A stretch of DNA of 64,000 nucleotides from Alphaproteobacteria bacterium (GCA_016124665.1 WGNH01000011.1:62001-126000), one strand, 5' to 3'; shown: positions 8,916-18,372, counted from the stretch's first letter. Numbers and translations: made by a program. The notes: generated by a model not told the origin, from the letters alone.

Positions 8916-9809
8916 ATGGCTCAGAACACACAAACCCCCGCCCGCCCCCGCTCTGTTGATCCGGACCGTGCCTTCCTGCGCAATGCCATGGCCGAGCCTC
9001 TGCTTGAACGCGAGGAAGAACAGGTCCTGGCGATCCGCTGGCGCGATGATGGTGACGAGAAAGCCCTGCACGCCCTGACCCAGGCCTATATGCGGCTGGT
9101 GATCGCGATTGCGTCCAAATTCCGCAAATACGGCCTGCCCTTTTCCGATCTCGTGCAGGAAGGCAATGTCGGCCTGATGCAGGCGGCCGCGCGGTTCGAG
9201 CCGGAACGAGAAGTGCGGTTCTCGACCTATGCGGCCTGGTGGATCCGCTCGTCGATCCAGGATTATGTGCTGCGCAACTGGTCCATCGTCCGCACCGGCA
9301 CGACCTCCTCGCACAAGACGCTGTTCTTCAATCTCCGCCGCATCCGGGCGATGATCAATGATATCAATGGCGGCGAGATCTCCCCGGAAAACCGGGCCAA
9401 GACCGCCAAGGCTTTACGCGTCCCGGAAAAGGACGTTGACGCCATGGCCTCGCGGCTGGCGGCTTCCGACCGGTCGCTCAACGCGCCCTTCACCGAGGAT
9501 GGCGAGGGCGAATGGCAGGACCTGCTGGAGGATGACCGCCCGGCGCCGGAAGAAGCGGTGATGCAATCGCATGACGCTGAAAAGCGGGGCCAGTGGCTTT
9601 ACGAGGCGATGGAAAGCCTGACTGACCGGGAAAAGCTGATCATAGCCGAGCGCAAGCTGGGCGAGGAGGTCGTGACGCTCGAATCCCTCGGCGAGCGCCT
9701 CGGTATCTCCAAGGAGCGGGTGCGGCAGATCGAGCATCAGGCCCTGACCAAGCTGAAAAAGTCACTGACCAGCCGCTTCGGCGATCCGGAAGAAGCCGGG
9801 CTGATCTAG
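8916..9809 (+). CDS. rpoH: RNA polymerase sigma factor RpoH (sigma-32)
   Basis: Heat-shock sigma factor, 297 residues. Region 2 shows FSDLVQEGNVGLMQAAARFEP and FSTYAAWWIRSSIQDYVLRNW. The RpoH box appears as KTLFFNLRRIRA. Region 4 ends with LGISKERVRQIEHQALTKLK, a helix-turn-helix for the -35 element. The start at 8916 (MAQNTQTPARP) replaces the longer track start, which runs back into the carD terminator. The upstream gap between terminator and start is only about 45 bases, so the promoter must overlap this short region. Confidence 0.93.
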   Translation: MAQNTQTPARPRSVDPDRAFLRNAMAEPLLEREEEQVLAIRWRDDGDEKALHALTQAYMRLVIAIASKFRKYGLPFSDLVQEGNVGLMQAAARFEPEREVRFSTYAAWWIRSSIQDYVLRNWSIVRTGTTSSHKTLFFNLRRIRAMINDINGGEISPENRAKTAKALRVPEKDVDAMASRLAASDRSLNAPFTEDGEGEWQDLLEDDRPAPEEAVMQSHDAEKRGQWLYEAMESLTDREKLIIAERKLGEEVVTLESLGERLGISKERVRQIEHQALTKLKKSLTSRFGDPEEAGLI

Positions 9810-9815
9810 CCGCCT

Positions 9816-10571
9816 TTACGGGGTCAGCACTTCAATCCGTTCCGGGTGATCGACCGAGATTGACGGACCATTGATGGCCTGTATCCAGCCGCGTACCCGG
9901 ACAATGCGTCCCTCCAGTGCGCGCAGGTCCAGGCCGGCTTCCTCAAAGCGGGCAATATCACCCTGTTCGATCGAGACGGTGAAGTCCGTCCGGTAATCAA
10001 AGCCGAAATTGAGATAGAGCCGGTCCCGGGTATCGCCGATGGAAATGACCCGGCCCTCGACAATCTGGACGGTCTCCAGATAGAGGGCGAGCGTGTTGGG
10101 TTCCGGTGTGCGGATCTCGAAAACCCCCGCACCCCAGAGGCCCCGGCCGGCCTGCCGTGCCTCCGCCTCCAGTGGCAGGAGACGCGCCGCCGCCTCCCGC
10201 GTATCCGGCCAGGAATAGGCCATGGCATAGCCTTCCCGGACCAGTAGCGCCGCAAGTGTCTGCCCGCCCAGATCCAGATCCCCGATCAGATTGCCAAAGC
10301 GGTCGAGGCGTTCCTCACGGCCGGAGAGAAGCGTGACCGTCTGCCCGTCCAGCTGTGAATCGATGAATTGCATGGCGAGCCCGTGCCCGGGGGTGCCATC
10401 GCGCGGCAATTCAATGCCGGCGAGTCTGAGGGTCAATGTTTCGCCCTCCGCGGACGCCACCGTGATCAGGCCGAAATCATTCAGGCGATGCGCCGTCACC
10501 GTTTGCGCCAGACCCTGCGCGGCCGCCATCAGCCAGAGGCTGATTGTTATGAGCACCCACCCTGCCCGCAT
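9816..10571 (-). CDS. Thermonuclease (SNase)-family exported protein
   Basis: 251 residues. A signal peptide (LITISLWLMAAAQGLAQ) precedes an SNase-like OB fold: GETLTLRLAGIELPRDG, then LAALLVREGYAMAY and RQAGRGLW. The calcium-binding DGDT of staphylococcal nuclease appears as EGET, so activity is uncertain. The C-terminal half (VEGRVISIGDTRDRLYLNFG) resembles a second OB-like domain often seen in bacterial SNase-like proteins. The internal Met (10571) was chosen as it begins the signal peptide; the track start abuts the tRNA. Convergent with rpoH. Confidence 0.78.
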   Translation of the reverse strand: MRAGWVLITISLWLMAAAQGLAQTVTAHRLNDFGLITVASAEGETLTLRLAGIELPRDGTPGHGLAMQFIDSQLDGQTVTLLSGREERLDRFGNLIGDLDLGGQTLAALLVREGYAMAYSWPDTREAAARLLPLEAEARQAGRGLWGAGVFEIRTPEPNTLALYLETVQIVEGRVISIGDTRDRLYLNFGFDYRTDFTVSIEQGDIARFEEAGLDLRALEGRIVRVRGWIQAINGPSISVDHPERIEVLTP

Positions 10572-10718
10572 GCCGGGCAGAAAAGCCCGGACACGCGCCT
10601 GAGTCGAGTCCGGGGCGGCAAATGCAGAAATCGCGGCGCCTGTGTAGACGCGAATAACGGATCCGGCATGTCCCGGTTGCAGCCCGGGCGGTTTTACAGG
10701 ACAAGGGAGTCCGGCCAT

Positions 10719-10795
10719 GGCCCCGTAGCTCAGCAGGATAGAGCATCAGATTCCTAATCTGGAGGTCGCGCGTTCGAATCGCGCCGGGGTCACCA
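10719..10795 (+). tRNA. tRNA-Arg (anticodon CCT)
   Basis: Cloverleaf assigned by eye: acceptor GGCCCCG pairs with CGGGGTC, D-stem GCTC/GAGC, anticodon stem TCAGA/TCTGG with loop TTCCTAA (anticodon CCT, codon AGG), T-arm GCGCG-TTCGAAT-CGCGC, and CCA is encoded. Confidence 0.95.
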
Positions 10796-10842
10796 GCCTT
10801 CGCTCTCTTCGAGAGCTTCGGCCGGCGCGCGGGTACGCCCCC

Positions 10843-12435
10843 TCAATTTGCTGGATAATAGGTTGGCGAGCCGGGACCGACCGGCAGGTCGAGGCCGAAG
10901 GTCCAGAGGAAGAAGAAGCCCGACCAGATGAGGATGAAAAAGATCGTGTAGGGCAGCATCATGGCAATCAGCGTCCCGACGCCGAGATCGCTTTTATACC
11001 GCGTGGCCCAGGCCAGGATCAGCCCGAAATAACTCATCATCGGGGTGATGATATTGGTGGTGGAATCGCCGATGCGGTAGGCGGCCTGGATGACTTCCGG
11101 TGAATAACCGATCAGCATCAGCATGGGCACGAAGATGGGCGCGGTCACCGCCCATTGGGCCGAAGCCGACCCCAGCATCAGGTTCACGAAACAGCACATC
11201 AGGATGAACAGGATAAAGACCACCGGGCCGGTCAGGCCGGTATCCTGCAGGAAATTGGCGCCCGTCACTGCCGTGATGGCCCCCAGATTGGTCCAGCCGA
11301 AAAAAGCGACGAACTGGGCGGCGAAGAAAACCAGCACGATATACAGCCCCAGCGAGGACAGCGCCGCCGCCATGGCATTGATGACATCGCGGTCATTCTT
11401 CATCGTTCCGACGGCGCGGCCATAGGCGATGCCGGTGACCACGAAGAAGATCAGGATCCAGACCACGAAGCCGCGGAAAAAAGGCGCATTGATGCGGTCG
11501 CCAGTCTCCGGATTACGCAATATGCCCCATTCCGGAACCAGGGTGAGCGCCATCAGGGCCAGAACACCGATCAGTGCGATACCGGCCCATCTCAGCCCCT
11601 TGTTCTCCTCCTTTGTGAGCGGCTCCATCATCCGGTCGTCGAGAATGTCGGGGTCGGCCTTTTCAGCCTCGAATCTGCCCAGCTTCGGCTCGACAATGAA
11701 AATTGTTACCAGTGAGCCGACCGCCGTGATCAGGAAGGTCGAGGCGACCATGAAATACCAGTTGGCGGTCGCGACCACGATATAATCCGGATCGATCAGT
11801 TGCGCGGCTTCCTGGGTGATGCCGGCCAGCAAGGGGTCGATTGTTCCGATCAGGAGATTGGCGCTGTATCCGCCGGACACGCCGGCAAATGCCGCCGCCA
11901 TACCCGCCAGAGGATGGCGGCCCAGCGCATAGAAGATCGCTCCGGCAAGCGGGATCAGGACCACATAGCCGACTTCCGATGCGGTGTTGGAAATGATGCC
12001 GGCAAAGACGATGGCAACGGTGACGACATGTTTGGGCACGCCCAGCACCATGGACCGGACCGCCGCCGATAACAGGCCGGAGCGCTCCGCCACACCGACG
12101 CCCAACATGGCGACCAGCACGACGCCGAGCGGCGCAAAATTGGTGAAATTGGTGGTCAGGCCGGTGAAAATCCGCCTTATGCCGTCCCCGCTCAACAGGC
12201 TGACCGCGCGGATCATGCCATCATCGGCCCGGCCCGGCGTGCCCACCGGCCTCGGGTCTTCCACCGTCAGCCCGATCCCGCCCAGAATGCCTGACAGGAA
12301 CACGATCCCGACCGCCAGCAGGGCGAACAGGGTGACCGGATGCGGCAGCAGATTCCCGAGCCACTCCACCCCGTCGAGAAAGCGGGTGAAGGCGTTGCGC
12401 TTGGGCGCGGGCGATTGCGGCTGGGCACCTGCCAT
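10843..12435 (-). CDS. AbgT-family transporter
   Basis: 530-residue inner-membrane protein with about 12 hydrophobic segments, of the AbgT family (p-aminobenzoyl-glutamate transporters, some of which export sulfonamides). Signatures include NFTNFAPLGVVLVAMLGVGVAE, IISNTASEVGYVVLIPLAG and GDSTTNIITPMMSYFGL. The start at 12435 has AGGAG upstream and replaces the track start. It lies 123 bases beyond the oxygenase gene in the same direction, with a weak hairpin between, so it may be a separate unit or the transporter of that operon. Confidence 0.92.
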   Translation of the reverse strand: MAGAQPQSPAPKRNAFTRFLDGVEWLGNLLPHPVTLFALLAVGIVFLSGILGGIGLTVEDPRPVGTPGRADDGMIRAVSLLSGDGIRRIFTGLTTNFTNFAPLGVVLVAMLGVGVAERSGLLSAAVRSMVLGVPKHVVTVAIVFAGIISNTASEVGYVVLIPLAGAIFYALGRHPLAGMAAAFAGVSGGYSANLLIGTIDPLLAGITQEAAQLIDPDYIVVATANWYFMVASTFLITAVGSLVTIFIVEPKLGRFEAEKADPDILDDRMMEPLTKEENKGLRWAGIALIGVLALMALTLVPEWGILRNPETGDRINAPFFRGFVVWILIFFVVTGIAYGRAVGTMKNDRDVINAMAAALSSLGLYIVLVFFAAQFVAFFGWTNLGAITAVTGANFLQDTGLTGPVVFILFILMCCFVNLMLGSASAQWAVTAPIFVPMLMLIGYSPEVIQAAYRIGDSTTNIITPMMSYFGLILAWATRYKSDLGVGTLIAMMLPYTIFFILIWSGFFFLWTFGLDLPVGPGSPTYYPAN

Positions 12436-12489
12436 CTGAGCACTCCTGTGAAAGCTGTCAGGGAAGAGCGCAAATGGACGGTGAAAAGC

Positions 12490-12520
12490 ACACAAAATCA
12501 ACCCTCTGAAGAAAAGGGTT
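12490..12520 (-). terminator. Weak terminator-like hairpin after the oxygenase gene
   Basis: On the minus strand AACCCT-tttcttcag-AGGGTT is followed by GATTTTGTG. The stem is only 6 bp and the T-run is interrupted, so read-through into the AbgT gene is likely. Confidence 0.3.
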
Positions 12521-12558
12521 ATTCGACCTCCGGAGCGGCCATACGGCAGCGGCGGAGA

Positions 12559-13491
12559 TCAGGCCTCCGGCAGGCCGATCTCCTTCAGGCGCTGATTGAG
12601 GAAGTCACCGGCTGATATGTCCGGCTCGGGCGGTCTCACATCGCGGCAGGAGGGCAGGCAGGCGAGCGAGACATCCATGCGCGGCTGCACGAAGAAAGGC
12701 ATGGAATAGCGGCTGACATTGGGACCGGACGGATTGACCACGCGATGTGTGGTGGCCGGCAGCACGCCATTGGTCAGGCGGGCCATCATGTCGCCGGTAT
12801 CAATCACCAGATGATCCGCCGCATTCTCGACGGCCAGCCAGTTGCCGTCGCGGTCGAGCAATTCGAGCCCGGAGCCTTCCGCCGCCACCAGCAGGGTGAT
12901 CAGATTGATGTCTTCATGCGCCGCCGCGCGGATACAGGCCGGATCCACGCCCTCCGGCACGGGCGGATAGTGCAAAAGGCGCAGGAGCGAAGTGCCATTG
13001 CGGATGCGGGTGTCGAAATAGTCTTCCTCAAGCTCGAGCCCCAGGGCGATGGCCCCGAGGAGCTGACGGCCGGTTTCGAACAGCCGGTTGAACAGGGTCT
13101 CGAATGTCTCCCGGAAACCGGCCGGACGGTCCGGCCAGATATTGGGCTGGGCCCCGGCTGGCCCGGCACCGGCCTCACTTGCCTCATGGCCGATCTGCCA
13201 GAACTCCTTCAGATCCGGCGCGGCATGATCCTTCGCATGTTCGGTCCCGAAGGGTGTGTAGCCGCGCAGCGCACCGGCATAACGGCGCTTTTCGGCTTCC
13301 GGCAGGGCGAAGAATGCCGCTGACACATGATAACTCTGGCGGAGCAATTGCGGGTCCACCCCGTGGCCCGAGAGGGTAAGAAAGCCATAGCGTTTCAGAC
13401 CGGTCATCAGGGATGATACAAAGGCCTGCTTTTGCGCCGGACCGCCATTCGTAAAGTCACGCAGATCGAGATGTGTGATGGGGCTGGTCAT
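12559..13491 (-). CDS. Isopenicillin-N-synthase-like 2-oxoglutarate/Fe(II) oxygenase
   Basis: 310-residue non-heme iron oxygenase. Iron ligands are His192 and Asp194 (AHEDINLITLL) and His249 (TTHRVVNP); Arg261 and Ser263 (RYS) would bind the 2-oxoglutarate carboxylate. N-terminal DIOX_N features include GFLTLSGHGVDPQLL. The start overlaps the ribokinase stop by 4 bases, so it is translationally coupled to nucleoside hydrolase and ribokinase. The family includes thymine-7-hydroxylase, so a nucleobase is a reasonable substrate guess; this is inference from context only. Confidence 0.88.
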   Translation of the reverse strand: MTSPITHLDLRDFTNGGPAQKQAFVSSLMTGLKRYGFLTLSGHGVDPQLLRQSYHVSAAFFALPEAEKRRYAGALRGYTPFGTEHAKDHAAPDLKEFWQIGHEASEAGAGPAGAQPNIWPDRPAGFRETFETLFNRLFETGRQLLGAIALGLELEEDYFDTRIRNGTSLLRLLHYPPVPEGVDPACIRAAAHEDINLITLLVAAEGSGLELLDRDGNWLAVENAADHLVIDTGDMMARLTNGVLPATTHRVVNPSGPNVSRYSMPFFVQPRMDVSLACLPSCRDVRPPEPDISAGDFLNQRLKEIGLPEA

Positions 13492-14351
13492 GACGTTTCC
13501 TGCATCAGGGAGAAGACAGCGCCGCGGCCGGGCAGGCCGGTCTGTGCGCCCGGCCGGGTGGTGGCCAGGGCACCCGCTGCGCAGGCAAATTCGAGAGCCC
13601 GCTGATCGCCCATATCTTCCATAAGGCCTACGGTAAGGGCTGCGACAAAGGCATCCCCTGCTCCCACTGTCTCGACCACCTCGACCTGCGGCGGCCGGGC
13701 GCGCGCCACCTCGCGCCCCTGGTGAAACAGGACGGCGCCTTCGCGGCCGAGCGTGAGGGCGACGCGGTTATTGAAGGCCAGCAGCCTGTCCTGCCCGTAA
13801 AAGGCCGCCTCGGTTTCATTGACGATCAGCAGATCGGCCTGCGCCAACAGGGAGTCCGGCACGTCCCGGGCCGGGGCGAGATTGAGCACCCTGAAACCGG
13901 TGCAACGCTCCACCGCTGCGGTCAGCGCCGGAAGGGGAATTTCGAGCTGGCCGATCAGGGCGGTGGCAATCTGCGCAGGCACATCGTCCGCGGTCAGCGC
14001 CGAATTGGCACCGGGGGCCACGACAATCTGGTTTTCACCATCCTCGTTGACGGCGATCAGCGCCACACCTGTGGGATGCGCACCGCTGACACGGCAATGA
14101 TCCAGACAAACGCCCGCCTCGCGCAGCAAGCGGGTTGCCGCCGCGCCATGATCATCTGCGCCTATGCAGGCAATAAAGTCGACATCCGCGCCCAGAAGCC
14201 GCGCCGCAAGCGCCTGATTGCCTCCCTTGCCACCGGGCGAGATGGCGAAATCACCGCCGAGGACGGTTTCCCCCGGTTCCGGCAACTTCGGGCAATGCGC
14301 AACAAGGTCGAGATTGACCGAGCCGATGACAGTCAGGCGGGGCAGAGTCAT
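13488..14351 (-). CDS. rbsK: Ribokinase-type PfkB sugar kinase
   Basis: 287-residue PfkB kinase. The N-terminal motif is VIGSVNLDLV, then GGDFAISPGGKGGNQALAAR, and the catalytic signature is VGAGDAFVAAL. These fit ribokinase, which makes ribose 5-phosphate from ribose and ATP. It overlaps both neighbours by 4 bases. A ribokinase directly after a nucleoside hydrolase fits use of the released ribose. Confidence 0.88.
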   Translation of the reverse strand: MTLPRLTVIGSVNLDLVAHCPKLPEPGETVLGGDFAISPGGKGGNQALAARLLGADVDFIACIGADDHGAAATRLLREAGVCLDHCRVSGAHPTGVALIAVNEDGENQIVVAPGANSALTADDVPAQIATALIGQLEIPLPALTAAVERCTGFRVLNLAPARDVPDSLLAQADLLIVNETEAAFYGQDRLLAFNNRVALTLGREGAVLFHQGREVARARPPQVEVVETVGAGDAFVAALTVGLMEDMGDQRALEFACAAGALATTRPGAQTGLPGRGAVFSLMQETS

Positions 14352-15286
14352 AGACGGGCCATCCTCTCGAGAAGCAGTCGGAATACGCCATCCGCATCAA
14401 GGCCGTCCACCCAGACAGCGTTGGCAGGATTGTCCACGCCGGGGCGCAGATCGACAGCGGTGTGACCACGAGTCAATTGTGACCGGGTTTCCACTTCGAT
14501 CCGGGCCGGGCGGGCGCTGAAGAGTGCGGGTGCCAGCAACCAGGCAACGGTGCAGGGATCGTGAAGCGCGGCCCCTGCCGTGCCATATATCTCGCCATAG
14601 ATGGCGTTGACGTGGTCGATCATTTCCGCTGCGGCGTGTGAGGCGGGATTGCCGATGGCGCGCAGCGCCTGCATGCGGCCGGGTGTACAGCGGAACTGCA
14701 GGGTCGTATCGAGCCCGATCATCGTCACCGGACGGCCGCACTGCAGCACAGCCTGCGCCGCATGCGGGTCGGCATAGATGTTGAACTCCGCTGAAGGTGT
14801 GATGTTGCCACCCTCTCGGCGTGCCCCGCCCATCAACACGATGCGGTCGATACCGGCCGTGATGTCAGGTACCTTCCGGAGGGCTGTTGCCAGATTGGTC
14901 GAGGGGCCGGTGATAACCAGGGTGACGGGTGGCTGCGAGACATCCGACAGTCTTTTGACCAGAAACTCTACCGCCGGTTCGGCGCGGGCCGCCGGCCGTT
15001 TTTCGGGCAACGACACAGAGCCCAGCCCGCTCTCGCCATGGATGTGATTGGCAAAGACGGGTTCCACCTGCATCGGCCGGGCGCACCCGGAATAGACCGG
15101 CACATTCGTGTGGCCGGTCAGCGCCAGCAGGCCAAGCGCATTGCGGGTGCAGATATCCACCTCGACATTCCCCGCCACGGTACAGATGGCCTCGACCGTC
15201 AGCTCCCCGCCCGAGGCCAGTGCCAGCATCAGGGCGACGCAATCATCAATCCCGGGATCGCAATCGAGGATGACGGGTGTGGGCAT
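14348..15286 (-). CDS. Nucleoside hydrolase
   Basis: 312-residue inosine-uridine-preferring nucleoside hydrolase. The calcium site DCDPGIDD is at residues 8-15, and further signatures are GNVEVDICTRNAL and the FNIYADPHAA segment. It splits ribonucleosides into base and ribose. First gene of a coupled operon with ribokinase and an IPNS-like oxygenase. No signal peptide, so cytoplasmic. Purine versus pyrimidine preference cannot be told. Confidence 0.92.
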   Translation of the reverse strand: MPTPVILDCDPGIDDCVALMLALASGGELTVEAICTVAGNVEVDICTRNALGLLALTGHTNVPVYSGCARPMQVEPVFANHIHGESGLGSVSLPEKRPAARAEPAVEFLVKRLSDVSQPPVTLVITGPSTNLATALRKVPDITAGIDRIVLMGGARREGGNITPSAEFNIYADPHAAQAVLQCGRPVTMIGLDTTLQFRCTPGRMQALRAIGNPASHAAAEMIDHVNAIYGEIYGTAGAALHDPCTVAWLLAPALFSARPARIEVETRSQLTRGHTAVDLRPGVDNPANAVWVDGLDADGVFRLLLERMARL

Positions 15287-15444
15287 GGGGCAGGCTCCGC
15301 GTGTTCTGGTGTCCGACCATAGAAGGCTTGATCAGGGGCCGCAAAAGCGGAATGCCGTTGTGCGGGCAACAGATTGCGCGATGCCTCTGCATTGTTCAGA
15401 TTGCGGGATAAATGTTTGTTACAATTGCCAGCTAGACGGATTCC

Positions 15445-16218
15445 ATGAAACAGATTCTCACCGCCACTGCCGCCCTTTTGCTTGCCGCATCACCGGCGCT
15501 TGCCTGGGGCAAGACCGGACACCGGGTGACCGGCGCGATCGCCGACCGTCACCTCTCCGAAGACGCCCGCACCGCGATCCGGGAGATTTTAGGGGTGGAA
15601 GACCTGGCGGAGGCCTCGAACTGGCCGGATTTCATGCGCTCCAGCAGCGAGGATTTCTGGCGGGCCGCCGGGCCGTTTCACTATGTGACCATTCCGGAAG
15701 GCACAGACTATGATGTGTCGATGGCGCCCGAGGCTGGCGACGCCTTTACAGCGCTGCAGATGTTTTCGGCCATCGCCACGGACGAGACAGCCCCGCTGGC
15801 TGACCGCCAGCGCGCCCTGCGTTTCGTCATCCACCTTGTCGCCGATCTGCACCAGCCCATGCATGTGGGCGACGGGACAGATCGCGGCGGCAATGATGTC
15901 ACCGTCGTCTTTTTCGAGAATGTGACCACACTTCATCTCGTCTGGGACGAGGACATGGTCGATTATGAACAGCTCTCCTATTCGGAGATGACGGAATGGC
16001 TGGACCGCCGGATCACGCCGGAGCTGGCCGAAGAATGGTCGGTCACCGACCCGCATGTCTGGATTTCCGAAAGCGCGGAAATCCGCCCGTCGCTCTATCC
16101 CGATGATGCCGAGCTGCAATGGAATTACGTGTTCGAGCATCGCGCCACAATGCGGATGCGCCTGTCGCAGGGCGGTATCCGCCTCGCCGCCTATCTCAAC
16201 GAGCTGTTCGAAGAATAG
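15445..16218 (+). CDS. Secreted S1/P1-type nuclease
   Basis: 257 residues with a signal peptide ending SPALA; cleavage would expose Trp21 as residue 1 of the mature enzyme (WGKTGHRVTGAIA), which supplies zinc ligands in P1 nuclease. Further zinc ligands appear in FVIHLVADLHQPMHVGDGTDRGGND and LHLVWDEDM. It hydrolyses single-stranded DNA/RNA and 3'-nucleotides in periplasm or medium. Stops three bases before the convergent metzincin gene. Confidence 0.93.
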   Translation: MKQILTATAALLLAASPALAWGKTGHRVTGAIADRHLSEDARTAIREILGVEDLAEASNWPDFMRSSSEDFWRAAGPFHYVTIPEGTDYDVSMAPEAGDAFTALQMFSAIATDETAPLADRQRALRFVIHLVADLHQPMHVGDGTDRGGNDVTVVFFENVTTLHLVWDEDMVDYEQLSYSEMTEWLDRRITPELAEEWSVTDPHVWISESAEIRPSLYPDDAELQWNYVFEHRATMRMRLSQGGIRLAAYLNELFEE

Positions 16219-16221
16219 GGC

Positions 16222-18372
16222 TTATTGCGATCTCACCGCCACGCTGGTCGCGCCGACGGACTGACCGGCCGGAGTCCGGAAATGGACAAAGACGCGGTTA
16301 TTCGCCGGATCGTTGGCAATGGACGTATTGCTGCGTACGAAAACCGCGAAGGTGAGGGTTTCGCCGGCCTGGAAAAGCCGGGTCAGGCTGGCAGCGCGCG
16401 GCGTGGCGCACTGGCCGGTCGCGGCATCGGTCTGGCAGATTTCCAGAAAGTCGAATTCCGAAGTATTCGGGCCGGGTTCCGGTGTTACCGTCACATTTGC
16501 AGTTGCGCCCAGATTGGCTGTTGCGACCGAGAATGCGCCGGCACCGCCGCCTGCAGGCAATTCGGTTATGCCATTGTTTCCGGTCGTGGCAGCCAGGGCG
16601 ACAATGTCCGGCAGGGAGAGTGTCGTCGAGGTGAAACGCAGCGTATTCACGCCTGCAACGACAGGCGCGCTGCCGCGATTGCGGCAGGCGGTGTCAATCT
16701 GCAAATCGGAGAAACTTGATACGCCCGCTTGCGAGAATGAAATCACGAAGGTCTGGACGCCGCCGGCCGGAATATCCGCCAGATCGCCGGGATTGCCGAT
16801 TGTGGCATTGGTTGCCGGATCCGTGCGCTGGAAGGAAAAGTCGGCCGCGGCCGCACCATGAACCCGCAGACCGCAGCCCAGTGCCGGTGAACCCGTCGAT
16901 GCCGGATTGACGACCGACACAAAGGCCGTCGCCGCGCTGCCCGACGCGACCGTCCGGCTGTAGGGAAGGACCGCAGAGCGGACGGTCACGCCAGCGGGCC
17001 GGTAGTCCCGGACATTAAAGCCGGCTTCGCGCATGGACCGGGCATTATCCGTCGGCGTCGTAGTGTTGTCCTGAGGCGATCCGGCCCCATGCGGAGATTG
17101 CGGAAGCGTTCCGCAGGCCTGCCCGGCGCAATTGTTTTGCTGCGGATTGGAAAACCGGGCCAGCCAGGTTTCATTCTGACCGAAACTGCCCGCGCAATTC
17201 ACGCCGGAACGGGTCGAATCATACCCCATGATCGTGCGGAAACTGCAGTCGACCCGATGCCCGTAGGAGAAGCTGAAAACGCCGGGACCATTAGTGTTTT
17301 CAACATTATGGGTCGAGCCGAGATTATGGCCGACTTCATGCGCAAAGGTCAGATCACCGCAACTGCGGCCGGTTCCGTTGCCATCCGGCCCATCTCCGGA
17401 GACGGCCACGCCGAGCACCCAGTCTTCGGCAGGGTCGATATTTCCCTCTGCGCCGCCCCCCGGCAGGTAGGCGACACCGCAATAGGTCTGCTGGGCCCGC
17501 CAGTAGCGGCGCAACATGACGACGATATCGGCACCGGCCGCATTCCTGAAATCCAGAAGGCTGGAGAGGTCGCCATTATTGATGCAGGCATCGGGTCCGC
17601 CCGAACAATCGCCTTCAATATCCCGTTCTGTCCCGGGATGCCCATAACTGGCACCCGCATAGAGATCATCGATCGTCTCGAGCGTCGAGGTGAATTCGTC
17701 CCACGCGCCGGGTACGGGCGTGGCCCCGACGAGGCGCGCGCGTAATCCCGTATCACTGTCGACCAGCGCCTGATCCAGAACATTCACGAGATGTTGCATG
17801 CGCGTTGTCAGGCCCATGCCGTAATAGCTTCGCATGCCGTTCGTATAGACAATGGCGATATCTATGGTGCCGTTTGAGCCTGTGGTCACGGCCTGGCTGA
17901 TATGTTCGCGGTCCAGACTGGCGGCGGGGCGGACGGAGTCACCAATGGGACGTGTCAGCGCATCGCTGCCCGGCTCCGGAGGCGCGCCGGTATCGCGCGT
18001 CAGCTCAAGCGGACCGCCCGGCCCGGCTGGTGCCAGCGACCAGGCCCCTTCCGGCGTGGCGATATAGCCGAAGGTCGCAGCCGCGCCGTGTGTGAGAATG
18101 ACGCGGTAGGGCTCGCCTTCACGGGCCAGATGTCCCACCCAGAGGCGATCGCCGCTGTTGGAAACACTGGCGTGGTCAAAGACAATCTCGTGCCGTCCGT
18201 CCTCCGGCAAAGTCAGGAAGATCGTCTCACCCGGTTCAAGGGAAAAGGCGTCATCGGCCAAGCGCAAAAACCGGCCGTCCGTCAAATCCGGCGAGACTTC
18301 AAACAATTCCTGTGCGGCGGCCGGTTGCAAGACCAGAAACCCCGCCACCAGACCCCATACCCAGTTTTGCAT
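16222..18372 (-). CDS. Secreted zinc metalloprotease (metzincin, M12-like)
   Basis: 716 residues with a signal peptide (WVWGLVAGFLVLQPAAAQ). A prodomain-like region precedes the catalytic domain with HEVGHNLGSTH at about residue 345 and Met-turn TIMGY about 30 residues later. These are the reprolysin-like metzincin signatures. Several cysteines in the catalytic part (CSGGPDACIN, CGDLTFAHE, NCAGQACG) would form disulfides. The last 220 residues are beta-rich with repeated immunoglobulin-like pieces. The track start is 60 residues too early; 18372 has a GAGGGAG site and begins the signal peptide. Confidence 0.88.
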   Translation of the reverse strand: MQNWVWGLVAGFLVLQPAAAQELFEVSPDLTDGRFLRLADDAFSLEPGETIFLTLPEDGRHEIVFDHASVSNSGDRLWVGHLAREGEPYRVILTHGAAATFGYIATPEGAWSLAPAGPGGPLELTRDTGAPPEPGSDALTRPIGDSVRPAASLDREHISQAVTTGSNGTIDIAIVYTNGMRSYYGMGLTTRMQHLVNVLDQALVDSDTGLRARLVGATPVPGAWDEFTSTLETIDDLYAGASYGHPGTERDIEGDCSGGPDACINNGDLSSLLDFRNAAGADIVVMLRRYWRAQQTYCGVAYLPGGGAEGNIDPAEDWVLGVAVSGDGPDGNGTGRSCGDLTFAHEVGHNLGSTHNVENTNGPGVFSFSYGHRVDCSFRTIMGYDSTRSGVNCAGSFGQNETWLARFSNPQQNNCAGQACGTLPQSPHGAGSPQDNTTTPTDNARSMREAGFNVRDYRPAGVTVRSAVLPYSRTVASGSAATAFVSVVNPASTGSPALGCGLRVHGAAAADFSFQRTDPATNATIGNPGDLADIPAGGVQTFVISFSQAGVSSFSDLQIDTACRNRGSAPVVAGVNTLRFTSTTLSLPDIVALAATTGNNGITELPAGGGAGAFSVATANLGATANVTVTPEPGPNTSEFDFLEICQTDAATGQCATPRAASLTRLFQAGETLTFAVFVRSNTSIANDPANNRVFVHFRTPAGQSVGATSVAVRSQ

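Noticed and set aside
10368-10757. 129-residue ORF ending PVAQQDRASDS
   Set aside because: Runs into tRNA-Arg and is the mirror frame of the SNase-like gene.
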